Source: JAAYCI01 sp964370295
GTDB lineage: Bacteria > Bacillota > Clostridia > Oscillospirales > Ruminococcaceae
Assembly (NCBI GenBank): GCA_964370295.1
Contig: CAYJIR010000001.1
Location: 62,001 to 126,000, forward strand
Length of the DNA stretch: 64,000 nucleotides
Direction: 5' to 3'
Part shown: one piece after another, positions 33,482 to 41,125 of the stretch
Position numbering within the stretch: the stretch's first letter is position 1
Layout: each line of letters opens with the position of its first letter
Translations under genes and position numbers: made by a program
The notes under the pieces: model-generated
What the model was told of the DNA's origin: nothing
What the model saw: the letters and a program-made list of their open reading frames with translations, nothing else
Database searches by the model: none

Positions 33482-33856
33482 GCTGAATAAACCACACAGG
33501 GTTTATTCAGCCCCACCGCAAAATGCGGTGGCTATAAAAGTGCTTAAAACAGCACTTTTATGAGGCATATCTTGATGCATTCCACTGTGTTTTCGCCTCT
33601 TATAACAAAAAGGCGAAAACGAAAGTGCAAGGTTTTTCCGTTTTTTTCATAATAGCCTTGTACTTTCTCAAACCAAATACGACATTTTTAAATTTATATA
33701 TGTCACTTTTGGTTTGTTCCGTGGGCATTAAACACAGAGAACTTTTGTTTGAGGGTTTGCCGTAGAGGGATTCCTTTTCAACAAGAAAAGCTGCGCCGCT
33801 ACAAGGCCTGTGTTGCCTTGCAGATTGTGTTTTGCGAGCCCTTATAAGAAAGGGCT
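33482..33856 (+). promoter_or_regulatory. Structured leader with six hairpins upstream of the ABC-F gene
   Basis: Non-coding except for a possible short peptide. Perfect stems occur in series: GCTGAATAAACC/GGTTTATTCAGC (33482-33511), CCACCGCA/TGCGGTGG (33513-33531), ATAAAAGTGCT/AGCACTTTTAT (33534-33561), GTTTTCGCCT/AGGCGAAAAC within 33583-33627, CAAGGC/GCCTTG (33802-33820) and AGCCCTT/AAGGGCT (33837-33856). A hairpin AAAACG/CGTTTT followed by a T run (to 33647) would compete with the fourth stem. CCCTT of the last stem could instead pair with the AAGGG ribosome site of the ABC-F gene. This looks like an attenuator, as found upstream of ribosome-targeting antibiotic resistance genes. Confidence 0.5.
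33575..33652 (+). CDS. Candidate leader peptide, 25 residues
   Basis: The ATG at 33575 has GAGG 9 nt upstream and encodes a peptide starting MHSTVFSPLITKRR, rich in Lys/Arg in the middle (KRRKRKCK) and ending in aromatic FPFFS. An alternative ATG at 33560 lacks a ribosome site. The frame spans both arms of the fourth hairpin and the competing terminator-like stem. A ribosome moving or stalling here would change which structure forms. Coding status rests on position and ribosome site only. Confidence 0.4.
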   Translation: MHSTVFSPLITKRRKRKCKVFPFFS

Positions 33857-33893
33857 GCAAAGCAACCGGAATATAGAGAAAAGGGATATAGCT

Positions 33894-35780
33894 ATGTTGT
33901 TAAGTGTACAAGCGGCGAGCAAGGGATATTTAGACAAAAGTGTTCTACGGGAGGTTTCTTTGGAAATACGCCCAAAAGATCGGATTGGTCTTTTGGGTGT
34001 GAATGCTGCGGGAAAAACAACTTTGTTGGATTTATTGTGTGGGGAGCATGAGCCGGATTCGGGGCGTGTGGTGCGGGCAAAACATCTTGAAATTGGGTAC
34101 TTGCGCCAAAACGAAGCCCTTGTGGGCGAGCGCAGCTTGCAAGAGGAGGCAAGAGATGCCTTTGCTGCGGTGGAAGCTTTGCAGGCCCAGCTGGATGGCT
34201 GTGCCGAGGCACTGGCCGAAGCTCCACACGATGAGGACTTGTTGTGGGAGTACGACCTTTTGCAAAGCCGTTTGCAGGCACAGGATGGATATGACATAGA
34301 TGCTAAAATCAACCGTGTGCTTATGGGGCTTGGTTTTGGTAGCTTTAGCCGTAATACACGGGTGAATACGCTATCGGGTGGCGAGAAAATGCGTTTTGGT
34401 ATAGCCAAAATGTTGCTGCATAGTCCGCAGCTATTGGTGCTGGATGAACCCACCAATCATCTGGATTTTTCTATGCTCACTTGGTTGGAAAATTATTTAA
34501 TAAGCTATCCCGGGGCCGTGCTGATTGTAAGCCATGATCGCTATTTTTTAGACAGGGTGGCCACCTCGATATGCGAAATTGAAAACGGAAGATTGGCGCG
34601 ATATACAGGCAGCTATAGCCACTTTGTGGTGCAAAAAGAGGAACGCAAAAAAACGCAAGTGCGCGCGTTTGAAAAACAGCAAGAAGAAATTGCAAATATG
34701 GAAGAATATGTGCGCCGCAATCAGGCCAGAGCCTCTACTGCAGGCATGGCCTCTTCGCGCGTGCGGGCCTTGGAAAAAATGGAAAGATTAGAGCAACCCT
34801 TTGAGGATAAACGCCGCATTCATGTGCGTTTTGTATACGACCAAGAACCGTTTTCCACGGTGTTAAACTGCGAAAAATTTGGGGTGTCTGTGGGCGAGGG
34901 AGAGAAACGGCGGTGTTTGTATAAAGACTTGTCTTTAAGCGTGAAACGGGGCGAAAAAATAGCCGTGGTGGGATTAAACGGCGTGGGAAAATCCACCTTT
35001 CTTAAGGCGATACAAAATCTTTTGCCTTACGAGGGGTTGGTGCGGTGGGGTGGTAATGTGCGCCTTGGGTACTTTGAGCAAGAATTGGCCGGGTTGCCGC
35101 TGCATAAAAGTGCTTTGGAGGCCGTGCATAGCATGTATCCCACAAAAACAGAATTTGAAATTCGCAGTGTGTTGGCGCAGATGTTGCTAACGGGCGAAGA
35201 GGTGTATAAACGTGTGTGCGAGCTGTCAGGTGCGGGACGGGCTAAAGTGGCTTTTTCTGTTTTGCTGTTGCGGCGCGCCAATGTTTTGCTCTTAGACGAA
35301 CCCACCAACCATTTGGATTATAAGGCCAAAGAGGAGTTAGAACAAGCCCTGCGGCAGTTCGAGGGCACGGTGATTGCCATCAGCCATGATCGTTATTTTC
35401 TGCGCCGTGTGCCCCAATGTATTTTGGAGTTGACACCGCAGGGGTTTTTGCGATACGACGGAAATTATGACGAATATTTGCAAAGAAAAGAGAATGAGGC
35501 AAAAGAAAAACAAGATAGTGAGCCCAAAAATGTTGCACAGAATAAGCCGCTTTCGCCCAAGGAAAGGCGGGCGGCCGAGGCAGAAAAAAGAAATCAAATG
35601 CGTGCCCTAGAACGAGAAATTGAAACATTGGAACAGGCCATAGAACAGGCAAAAGCAGCCATGCAGGCACCCGAAAATAGCAGTGATTATGAAAAATTAG
35701 CAAGCTTGAGCACACAGCTAGAGGCAGACATGGCGCGCTTGGACGAAGCGAGCGAAATTTGGTTACTAAACCAAGAATAA
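33894..35780 (+). CDS. ABC-F family ATPase (YdiF-like)
   Basis: 628 residues from the ATG at 33894 (AAAAGGGA upstream), with two ABC domains and no membrane segment. Walker A GVNAAGKTT at 35-43, signature LSGGEKMRFG near 159 and Walker B LLVLDEPTNHLD near 180. The second half has Walker A GLNGVGKST near 361, LSGAGRAKVAF near 443 (Ala replaces the usual second Gly) and LLLDEPTNHLD. The inter-domain linker is of normal length with the EEYVRRNQARAS segment. A coiled-coil C-terminal tail covers about 555-628. ABC-F proteins bind the ribosomal E site to relieve stalling or displace antibiotics. The sequence looks like the housekeeping YdiF/Uup group, yet the leader resembles that of a drug-inducible gene. 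Confidence 0.92.
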   Translation: MLLSVQAASKGYLDKSVLREVSLEIRPKDRIGLLGVNAAGKTTLLDLLCGEHEPDSGRVVRAKHLEIGYLRQNEALVGERSLQEEARDAFAAVEALQAQLDGCAEALAEAPHDEDLLWEYDLLQSRLQAQDGYDIDAKINRVLMGLGFGSFSRNTRVNTLSGGEKMRFGIAKMLLHSPQLLVLDEPTNHLDFSMLTWLENYLISYPGAVLIVSHDRYFLDRVATSICEIENGRLARYTGSYSHFVVQKEERKKTQVRAFEKQQEEIANMEEYVRRNQARASTAGMASSRVRALEKMERLEQPFEDKRRIHVRFVYDQEPFSTVLNCEKFGVSVGEGEKRRCLYKDLSLSVKRGEKIAVVGLNGVGKSTFLKAIQNLLPYEGLVRWGGNVRLGYFEQELAGLPLHKSALEAVHSMYPTKTEFEIRSVLAQMLLTGEEVYKRVCELSGAGRAKVAFSVLLLRRANVLLLDEPTNHLDYKAKEELEQALRQFEGTVIAISHDRYFLRRVPQCILELTPQGFLRYDGNYDEYLQRKENEAKEKQDSEPKNVAQNKPLSPKERRAAEAEKRNQMRALEREIETLEQAIEQAKAAMQAPENSSDYEKLASLSTQLEADMARLDEASEIWLLNQE

Positions 35781-35899
35781 GTGAAGGCCTGTCGAATAAA
35801 ACTTGTGGGGTTCATGCGGCTTCGTCGCAATATGCGGCAAAAAAAGAGTAAAATCGTGTTTTTGTTGAATGCCCATTGAATAAACAAAAAAGACATATT

Positions 35900-35938
35900 A
35901 AAATTCCTGCTTGGCAAAAGCCGAGCAGGAATTTTTTC
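35900..35938. terminator. Bidirectional intrinsic terminator
   Basis: A 16-bp stem, from AAAATTCCTGCTTGGC to GCCGAGCAGGAATTTT (one mismatch), with an AAAA loop and flanking A and T tracts. It lies between the convergent ABC-F gene and the xanthine dehydrogenase operon. Confidence 0.9.
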
Positions 35939-35948
35939 TTGCAATGAA

Positions 35949-36437
35949 TTATTCTGGTTTACCCACAGCTTTGTGGGTTTCGTTTACCACACGCTCTACG
36001 GCATTTAAAATGTTCTGATAGCCGGTACAGCGGCATAGATGGCCGGAGATAAGCTTGCGCAACTCTTCGCGCGTATACTGTTTACCGGTTCCAACAATCT
36101 CTACGGCGGTCATAATAAGGCCGGGTGTGCAAAAACCACATTGCACAGCAGCTTCATCTACAAAGGCCTGTTGTACCGGTGAGAGCTCGCCGTTGGGGCC
36201 TGTGATGCCTTCCACGGTTAAAATGTTGTGACCATCTGCCCAAACCGAAAGGTAGATACAACTGTCTACACTTTTTCCGTCTAATAGCACGGTGCACGCG
36301 CCACATTCGCCCACTTCACAACCTTTTTTCACACTGGTTAATTGTAGGCGATTGCGCAAGGTATCGGCCAACAATTCGCGTTCGTCTATGGCAATTTCTG
36401 TGGCTTTTCCGTTGACGGTTAAATGGATGATTTTCAC
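35949..36437 (-). CDS. xdhC: Xanthine-dehydrogenase-type [2Fe-2S] subunit
   Basis: 162 residues; the electron-transfer subunit of a molybdenum hydroxylase. Cys40, 45, 48 and 60 form the plant-ferredoxin-type cluster. Cys100, 103, 135 and 137 (CGFCTPG, CRCTGY) form the second cluster. The start is GTG at 36437 with GGGAGG upstream, overlapping the FAD subunit stop by 4 bp (GTGA). It is last in a Mo-FAD-FeS operon. The symbol follows E. coli subunit naming and is distinct from the XdhC/CoxI maturation factor at 30497. Confidence 0.93.
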   Translation of the reverse strand: MKIIHLTVNGKATEIAIDERELLADTLRNRLQLTSVKKGCEVGECGACTVLLDGKSVDSCIYLSVWADGHNILTVEGITGPNGELSPVQQAFVDEAAVQCGFCTPGLIMTAVEIVGTGKQYTREELRKLISGHLCRCTGYQNILNAVERVVNETHKAVGKPE

Positions 36438-37321
36438 AAAATCGCCTCCCCTCTTGCTTTTTCTATTGCGACTTTCAAGGCGCGTTGTGCCAATTCGTCA
36501 ATTAGTTGCCTACGAAAGGCTTCGCTGGCGCGCCAGCTGCTGCGAGGTTTCACCTCTGTGAGGGCTATTTCGCCGAACAGACGGAAGGTTTCGTCCTCGA
36601 TGGATTTGCCTCGAACAGCATCTTCGGCGGCATGGCAACGGATGGGCGTGGGTGCGGCCACGCCGTAGGCAAGGCGTACATCGGCCAACTTGGTTTTGCT
36701 TTCATCTAGCTTCACGTGCACGGCACAGCCTAAGGTAGCAATATCCATGGCACTGCGCTGGGCAAATTTGATGTAGTGCCCAAAATAACCATCATAGTTG
36801 GCTTTGGCGATGCGAATGGCCGTAAGCAGTTCGTCTTTTTCTAATTTCACACGTCCGGGGCCTGCAAAAAAATCTTCCAAAGCTTGGTGACGCACACCGC
36901 CGGGGCCGGTGATTTCAAGCTCTGCATTCAGCGTGAGTAAACTGGGCGGAGAATCGGCGCTGGTAGCGCCGTTGCAAAGGTTGCCGCCCACGGTGCCCAC
37001 ATTGCGTAGTTGTGGGCCACCGGCTTGGTCTACCGCTTCGCCCAAAGTAGGCACATATTTTTGCACAAGCGCGTTTTCTGTCACTTGAGAAAACGCAGCA
37101 GCCGGCCCGATAACAAGTGTGCCATCTTCTTGCAGGGAGATGTCTGCCAAGCCGGGAATATTGCGCACAGACACAAGCGCGCAGCCGGAAAGTTTTCCCT
37201 CCCGCAGGCGTATAAGCACATCGCTGCCACCACAAATGACAACGGGATTTTCGGCCGCCTGTAAGGCTTTAAGTGCGTCTGGCACATCGCTAGCTATATG
37301 AACACTTGCAAAATCCAACAT
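36434..37321 (-). CDS. xdhB: Xanthine-dehydrogenase-type FAD-binding subunit
   Basis: 295 residues from the ATG at 37321 (GGGAGG 8 nt upstream). A GTG at 37330 directly abuts the ribosome site and is less likely. FAD_binding_5 motifs are visible: VVICGGSDVLIRLREGKL and RNVGTVGGNLCNGATSAD. The C-terminal CO-dehydrogenase flavoprotein domain follows. The start lies 1 nt after the large subunit stop, so its ribosome site is inside that gene. It passes electrons from the iron-sulfur clusters to NAD+ or another acceptor. Confidence 0.93.
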   Translation of the reverse strand: MLDFASVHIASDVPDALKALQAAENPVVICGGSDVLIRLREGKLSGCALVSVRNIPGLADISLQEDGTLVIGPAAAFSQVTENALVQKYVPTLGEAVDQAGGPQLRNVGTVGGNLCNGATSADSPPSLLTLNAELEITGPGGVRHQALEDFFAGPGRVKLEKDELLTAIRIAKANYDGYFGHYIKFAQRSAMDIATLGCAVHVKLDESKTKLADVRLAYGVAAPTPIRCHAAEDAVRGKSIEDETFRLFGEIALTEVKPRSSWRASEAFRRQLIDELAQRALKVAIEKARGEAIL

Positions 37322-37322
37322 G

Positions 37323-39632
37323 TTATGCACCTCCCTTTGTTTTGGCGGAAATCAGGCCTGCCTCTGTGAAATGCTCCACCAAACATTGCGGATTCATGGG
37401 TAGGCGGTTCACCTGTACGCCGGTGGCATGCAGCACGGCGTTGCGCAGTGCCGGTGCCACAGGGATGCAAGGTGGCTCGCCCAAACTTTTGTTGCCATAA
37501 GGGCCGGTTGGGTCGTTTGTTTCTACAAAGTCTACTTGCAATTCGGGCGTGTCCATAGAGGTGGGGAGTTTGTAATCTAAAAGGTTCCCGTTGAGGGGGC
37601 GTGCATCGTCTGCAAAAAGGAGCTGTTCAGACAAACCATAGCCAAGCCCCATGCTCATACCACCATGTACTTGTGCTTGGGCCAATTGTGGGTTTATCAA
37701 AATGCCGCAATCGTGCACATTAATGATGTTTAGCACATGTATTTTCCCCACGGGTATGTCCACTTCAATTTCGGCAAAACAAACGCCAAACGAATAGGTG
37801 TTGTCTTTACAGTGGTGGGTGGATTCGGCGGCAAGATGCACAGAATCTTCTAAGCTATAAAAAGCTTCCAGTGCCAAATCGGCCATGCTTACCACACAAG
37901 CCCCGGTATGATCCACGATGGTATTATTCACAATATTTAGCTCGCTTGCGGTTTTATCTTTAGCTTTGGCCGCGTAAGCCAGCACTTTTTCGCGGAATAT
38001 TTCAGCCGTTTGTTTAAGGGCCATGCCCGAAACATAGGTTTGGCGCGAAGCATAGGCTCCGGTGTCGAAGGGGGTGGTGTCTGTGTCTTGGGTGGTTTGA
38101 ATATGCACTTTGTCCTCTGAAATGCCAATGGTTTCGGCTGCCATTTGGGTAAACACAGTGTCGGCCCCTTGGCCGATTTCTGTGGCCCCCATGTGCACAC
38201 ATACAGAACCGTCTTGGTTTAAAATGATGCGTGCAGCTGCCGTTTCCAGACCTACGGGATGCGTGCCTGTTTTATAGCTGAATATCGCGGCACCAATACC
38301 ACGGCGAATCGGGCCTGTTTGCCCCGCATAGGCCCTGCGCTTCGCGTCCCAATCGAGGGCTTTACGGCCCTTTTCTATACATTCTAAAAGCCCGGTGGAG
38401 TGACAGGTGATACCGGTGGGTCCGTCTACATGGCCTTCTTTCATGCAGTTGAGTTTGCGCACTTCCAAGGGATCCATGCCCAGTTGCAGGGCGATGTCGT
38501 CCGTATGGCATTCTAGGGCGTATACCATTTGTGGTATGCCATAGCCACGCATGGCGCCGGAGGTGGAAATGTTAGTGAGCACGGCATGCGATTTAAAGTC
38601 GTGGCCCATTTCCTCCGGATACATCATGCGGAAAGCGCTGGAGGCGTTGCCGGTGATAGAAAAACCATGTGAGGCATAGCCGCCTTTGTTGCTGTATAAA
38701 TCGCCCGTACGTGCCAACATACGCCCGTCTTTGCGCACAGCGGTTTGCAAGCTTATGTTCATGGCATGACGCGTGCGTGTGCAAGAGAAGGTTTCTTCGC
38801 GAGTCAGCTCAATTTTTACAACACGTCCACCCAGCTTGTAGGTAAGCCAAGCACATAAAGGTTCGTATAAGACCTCTTGTTTGTTGCCAAAACCACCACC
38901 GATGTAGGGTTTTATCACACGTATCATGCCAAAGGGCATATCCAGTGCTTGACCAATAACACGCCGCACAATGTGTGGAATCTGCGTAGAAGATACCACC
39001 ACAATGCGCCCTGCTTCCATGTAGGCATAGGAGACAGGAACCTCGATATGGCTGTGTTGTACCACTTGCGTGTCGTATTCGGCTTGCACCAAGGTGACAT
39101 CAGCACGTTGACTGAGTTCCTCTAAAGAAAATTCGCCCTGTGTGCTGTGAATTTCTTTTAAAATGTTATTGGGGAATGCTTCATGCAAAGGTTCCTGTGG
39201 GTTTAAGGCAGTGTCTTTTGCCCCTGTAAAAGCAGGCTTTTCCTCGTACTCTACTTGAACCAATCTTGCGGCTTTTTCGGCGGCAAGGGCATTTTCTGCC
39301 ACTACCACGGCAATGTCATCACCGTAAATGCGCACCCTATCTGTTAAAAGCCGACGGTCTGCGATGTCTTGATGCGAAGCCTCCACACTCCATGGATGCC
39401 CTGCCGTGGGGTAGCCGTGTTGTGGTGCATCAAAACAGGTGAAAATATTTACAACACCGGGTACTGCAAGCGCTTGCTCTACATCGAAAGACAACACGCG
39501 TCCATTGGCAATGCTACTGCGCACCACTTTGGCTATAAGCGCATTTTGTGGCGCCAAATCGTCGGTATACTTGGCGCGCCCGGTAACCTTGTCATAGGCA
39601 TCCACTCTTGTAATTGATTGTCCGATTCCCAA
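37323..39632 (-). CDS. xdhA: Xanthine-dehydrogenase-type molybdenum-binding subunit
   Basis: 769 residues. The start was set to TTG at 39632 because AAGGAGG lies 9 nt upstream. A longer frame to 39710 adds residues with no homology. Motifs of the catalytic subunit are KVTGRAKYTDD, IGGGFGNKQ, AMRGYG, GATEIGQGADT and the catalytic-Glu loop GEPP near the C-terminus. The enzyme probably hydroxylates a purine or other N-heterocycle, since it is divergent from a purine nucleoside phosphorylase gene. The substrate (hypoxanthine, xanthine, nicotinate or similar) cannot be fixed from sequence alone. Confidence 0.93.
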   Translation of the reverse strand: MGIGQSITRVDAYDKVTGRAKYTDDLAPQNALIAKVVRSSIANGRVLSFDVEQALAVPGVVNIFTCFDAPQHGYPTAGHPWSVEASHQDIADRRLLTDRVRIYGDDIAVVVAENALAAEKAARLVQVEYEEKPAFTGAKDTALNPQEPLHEAFPNNILKEIHSTQGEFSLEELSQRADVTLVQAEYDTQVVQHSHIEVPVSYAYMEAGRIVVVSSTQIPHIVRRVIGQALDMPFGMIRVIKPYIGGGFGNKQEVLYEPLCAWLTYKLGGRVVKIELTREETFSCTRTRHAMNISLQTAVRKDGRMLARTGDLYSNKGGYASHGFSITGNASSAFRMMYPEEMGHDFKSHAVLTNISTSGAMRGYGIPQMVYALECHTDDIALQLGMDPLEVRKLNCMKEGHVDGPTGITCHSTGLLECIEKGRKALDWDAKRRAYAGQTGPIRRGIGAAIFSYKTGTHPVGLETAAARIILNQDGSVCVHMGATEIGQGADTVFTQMAAETIGISEDKVHIQTTQDTDTTPFDTGAYASRQTYVSGMALKQTAEIFREKVLAYAAKAKDKTASELNIVNNTIVDHTGACVVSMADLALEAFYSLEDSVHLAAESTHHCKDNTYSFGVCFAEIEVDIPVGKIHVLNIINVHDCGILINPQLAQAQVHGGMSMGLGYGLSEQLLFADDARPLNGNLLDYKLPTSMDTPELQVDFVETNDPTGPYGNKSLGEPPCIPVAPALRNAVLHATGVQVNRLPMNPQCLVEHFTEAGLISAKTKGGA

Positions 39633-39718
39633 AACGAAAGCCCTCCTTCCAAATGATGAAATTATAAAGTTGAACATACAAATTATAATGATCCTTACCA
39701 AGACGAGCATATGCCTAA

Positions 39719-39747
39719 ATTATAACATGCATTGTATGCATGCACAA
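39719..39747 (-). promoter_or_regulatory. Promoter of the xdh operon with an embedded palindrome
   Basis: On the minus strand -10 TATAAT (39719-39724) and a weak -35 TTGTGC (39742-39747) are 17 bp apart. A perfect inverted repeat CATGCAT-TGT-ATGCATG (39726-39742) fills the spacer. That is a typical position for a repressor operator. Confidence 0.5.
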
Positions 39748-39754
39748 GCCAAAA

Positions 39755-39775
39755 TGTACAAAAATATTTTGTACA
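39755..39775. promoter_or_regulatory. Second palindrome in the xdh-deoD intergenic region
   Basis: TGTACAAAA-ATA-TTTTGTACA is a perfect 9-bp inverted repeat with a 3-bp centre, the same architecture as the neighbouring CATGCAT palindrome. It lies between the divergent xdh and deoD genes and could serve either. Confidence 0.45.
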
Positions 39776-39922
39776 AAATAATATTATTTGGACAAAAAGG
39801 GTTTTGTTTGTGGTTTTATAATAAGTTTGATATGATAAAGATACAAAAGAGCTTTGCTCGAGGGCAAAGGTTTAAAAAACGGCCCGGATGACAGGCTGTA
39901 TCATAGAGAGGAGCGATTGGAA

Positions 39923-40654
39923 ATGGCTACACCTCATAATGCGGCAAACAAAGGAGATATTGCTAAAACGGTGTTGATGCCTGGCGACCCTTTGCGCGCG
40001 AAATACATTGCGGAAAGGTATTTGGAAAGCCCGGTGCTTTTTAACGACGTGCGTGGAATGTTGGGCTATACAGGCCAATACAAGGGAAAAGAAATCTCGG
40101 TGATGGGGCATGGCATGGGCATGCCGTCGGTAGGGATTTATAGCTACGAACTTTTCACACATTATGATGTGGATGAAATTGTGCGTATAGGTTCTTGTGG
40201 CAGTTATGATGCTTCTTTAAAAGTGTTTGATTTGTTGTTGGTTACAAAAGCCTATTCGGAATCTAGTTTTGCAAAAACGCAAAATGGTTATGAGGGCAAT
40301 ACCTTAGCGCCGCAAGAGCAGTTGACACAGCGCTTGCGCCAAAGCGCAAAAGAACTGGCGAGGCCGCTTGCCGAGGGCACGGTGCACTGTACAGATGTGT
40401 TTTATAATGGAACGTCTGCCCCGGGGCAGGAACCATATTGGGAAAGGGTGCATAAAGAGCATGGGTGCCTGGCCGTAGAAATGGAAAGTTTTGCGCTGTT
40501 CCATAATGCACGTGTAACGGGCAAGGAGGCGGCCTGTGTTCTTACTGTGGCAGATTCTTTTGTGGATAAAACCGTAACCACAGCAAAAGAGCGTGAACAA
40601 ACGTTTACAAATATGATGGAAGTGGCCTTAGAGGCCGCTATAGCAAAGCCGTAA
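39923..40654 (+). CDS. deoD: DeoD-type purine nucleoside phosphorylase
   Basis: 243 residues from the ATG at 39923 (GAGAGGAG 9 nt upstream). A frame extending to 39854 has no ribosome site. It cleaves purine (deoxy)nucleosides with phosphate to free base and (deoxy)ribose-1-phosphate. Signatures: VLMPGDPLRAKYIAE, GHGMGMPSVGIY, RIGSCGS and VEMESFALF, with Asp in ADSF near the C-terminus. Divergent from the xanthine dehydrogenase operon, so the pair could release and then oxidise purine bases. No purine riboswitch was recognised in the leader. Confidence 0.95.
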   Translation: MATPHNAANKGDIAKTVLMPGDPLRAKYIAERYLESPVLFNDVRGMLGYTGQYKGKEISVMGHGMGMPSVGIYSYELFTHYDVDEIVRIGSCGSYDASLKVFDLLLVTKAYSESSFAKTQNGYEGNTLAPQEQLTQRLRQSAKELARPLAEGTVHCTDVFYNGTSAPGQEPYWERVHKEHGCLAVEMESFALFHNARVTGKEAACVLTVADSFVDKTVTTAKEREQTFTNMMEVALEAAIAKP

Positions 40655-40686
40655 ACAGAAGACATAATAAATATCCCCCGGCTTAG

Positions 40687-40739
40687 TGTACCGACCTCCC
40701 ATTTGTTAGTTTTAGGTCTAACTTTTGGGGGGCGATACA
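40687..40739. repeat. Palindrome resembling two abutted IS3-family ends (MITE-like)
   Basis: It begins TGTACCGACCTCCC and ends GGGGGGCGATACA. The inner part GTTAG-TTTTAGGT-CTAAC is also palindromic. The reverse of the right end, TGTATCGCCCCCCAAAAGTT, resembles terminal repeats of IS3-family (IS150-group) elements as I remember them. No transposase gene or clear target duplication is present. Pairing continues outside it, to about 40669 and 40755 (ATCCCCCGG with CGAGGGGTAT), so the whole forms an 85-nt imperfect hairpin after deoD. Confidence 0.45.
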
Positions 40740-40762
40740 AAGTCGAGGGGTATTTATACAAT

Positions 40763-40813
40763 AAAAAACCACCATGATTTGGCTTATCACAAGCCAGACA
40801 ATGATGGTTTTTT
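40763..40813. terminator. Bidirectional terminator between deoD and tRNA-Lys
   Basis: A long stem running from AAAAAACCACCAT to ATGATGGTTTTTT, with inner GGCTT-ATCAC-AAGCC and terminal A and T tracts. It serves tRNA-Lys on the minus strand and probably deoD on the plus strand. Confidence 0.8.
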
Positions 40814-40888
40814 GGTGATCCGTCCGCGGCTCGAACGCGGGACCCTCTGCTTAAAAGGCAGATGCTCTGCCGACTGAGCTAACGGATC
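40813..40888 (-). tRNA. tRNA-Lys (anticodon UUU)
   Basis: 76 nt including the encoded 3' CCA. Acceptor stem GATCCGT/ACGGATC (7 bp), D-arm TTAGCTCAGTCGGCAGAGC, anticodon stem TCTGC/GCAGA with loop CTTTTAA giving UUU, and T-arm with GTTCGAGCC. The discriminator base is A. A strong promoter lies 50-80 nt upstream. Confidence 0.97.
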
Positions 40889-40937
40889 GAGTATACAAGG
40901 GCGAGGCAAAGTGTCTCTATCGAAACTTGCAAAAGTT

Positions 40938-40967
40938 ATTATAACAAACATAAATTATCTTTGTCAA
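40938..40967 (-). promoter_or_regulatory. Consensus promoter of tRNA-Lys
   Basis: Minus strand TTGACA (40962-40967) and TATAAT (40938-40943), both perfect, with an 18-bp spacer. Confidence 0.85.
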
Positions 40968-41125
40968 GATAAAATTTCAAACGCGCAAAAAATACAGAAT
41001 TTTGCAGAAGAAATTGCCTGCATATCTTGCAAAATATGGTGGGATGTTATATGATAGAACACAATATGTAGTAGTTGTGGCAAATTAAAGAACAAAAGAG
41101 AAAAAGTGTGTGGGGGGCATGTATA

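Noticed and set aside
39830..39922. Purine riboswitch upstream of deoD
   Set aside because: Conserved purine aptamer loops were not found; only a 6-bp stem CTTTGC/GCAAAG is visible.
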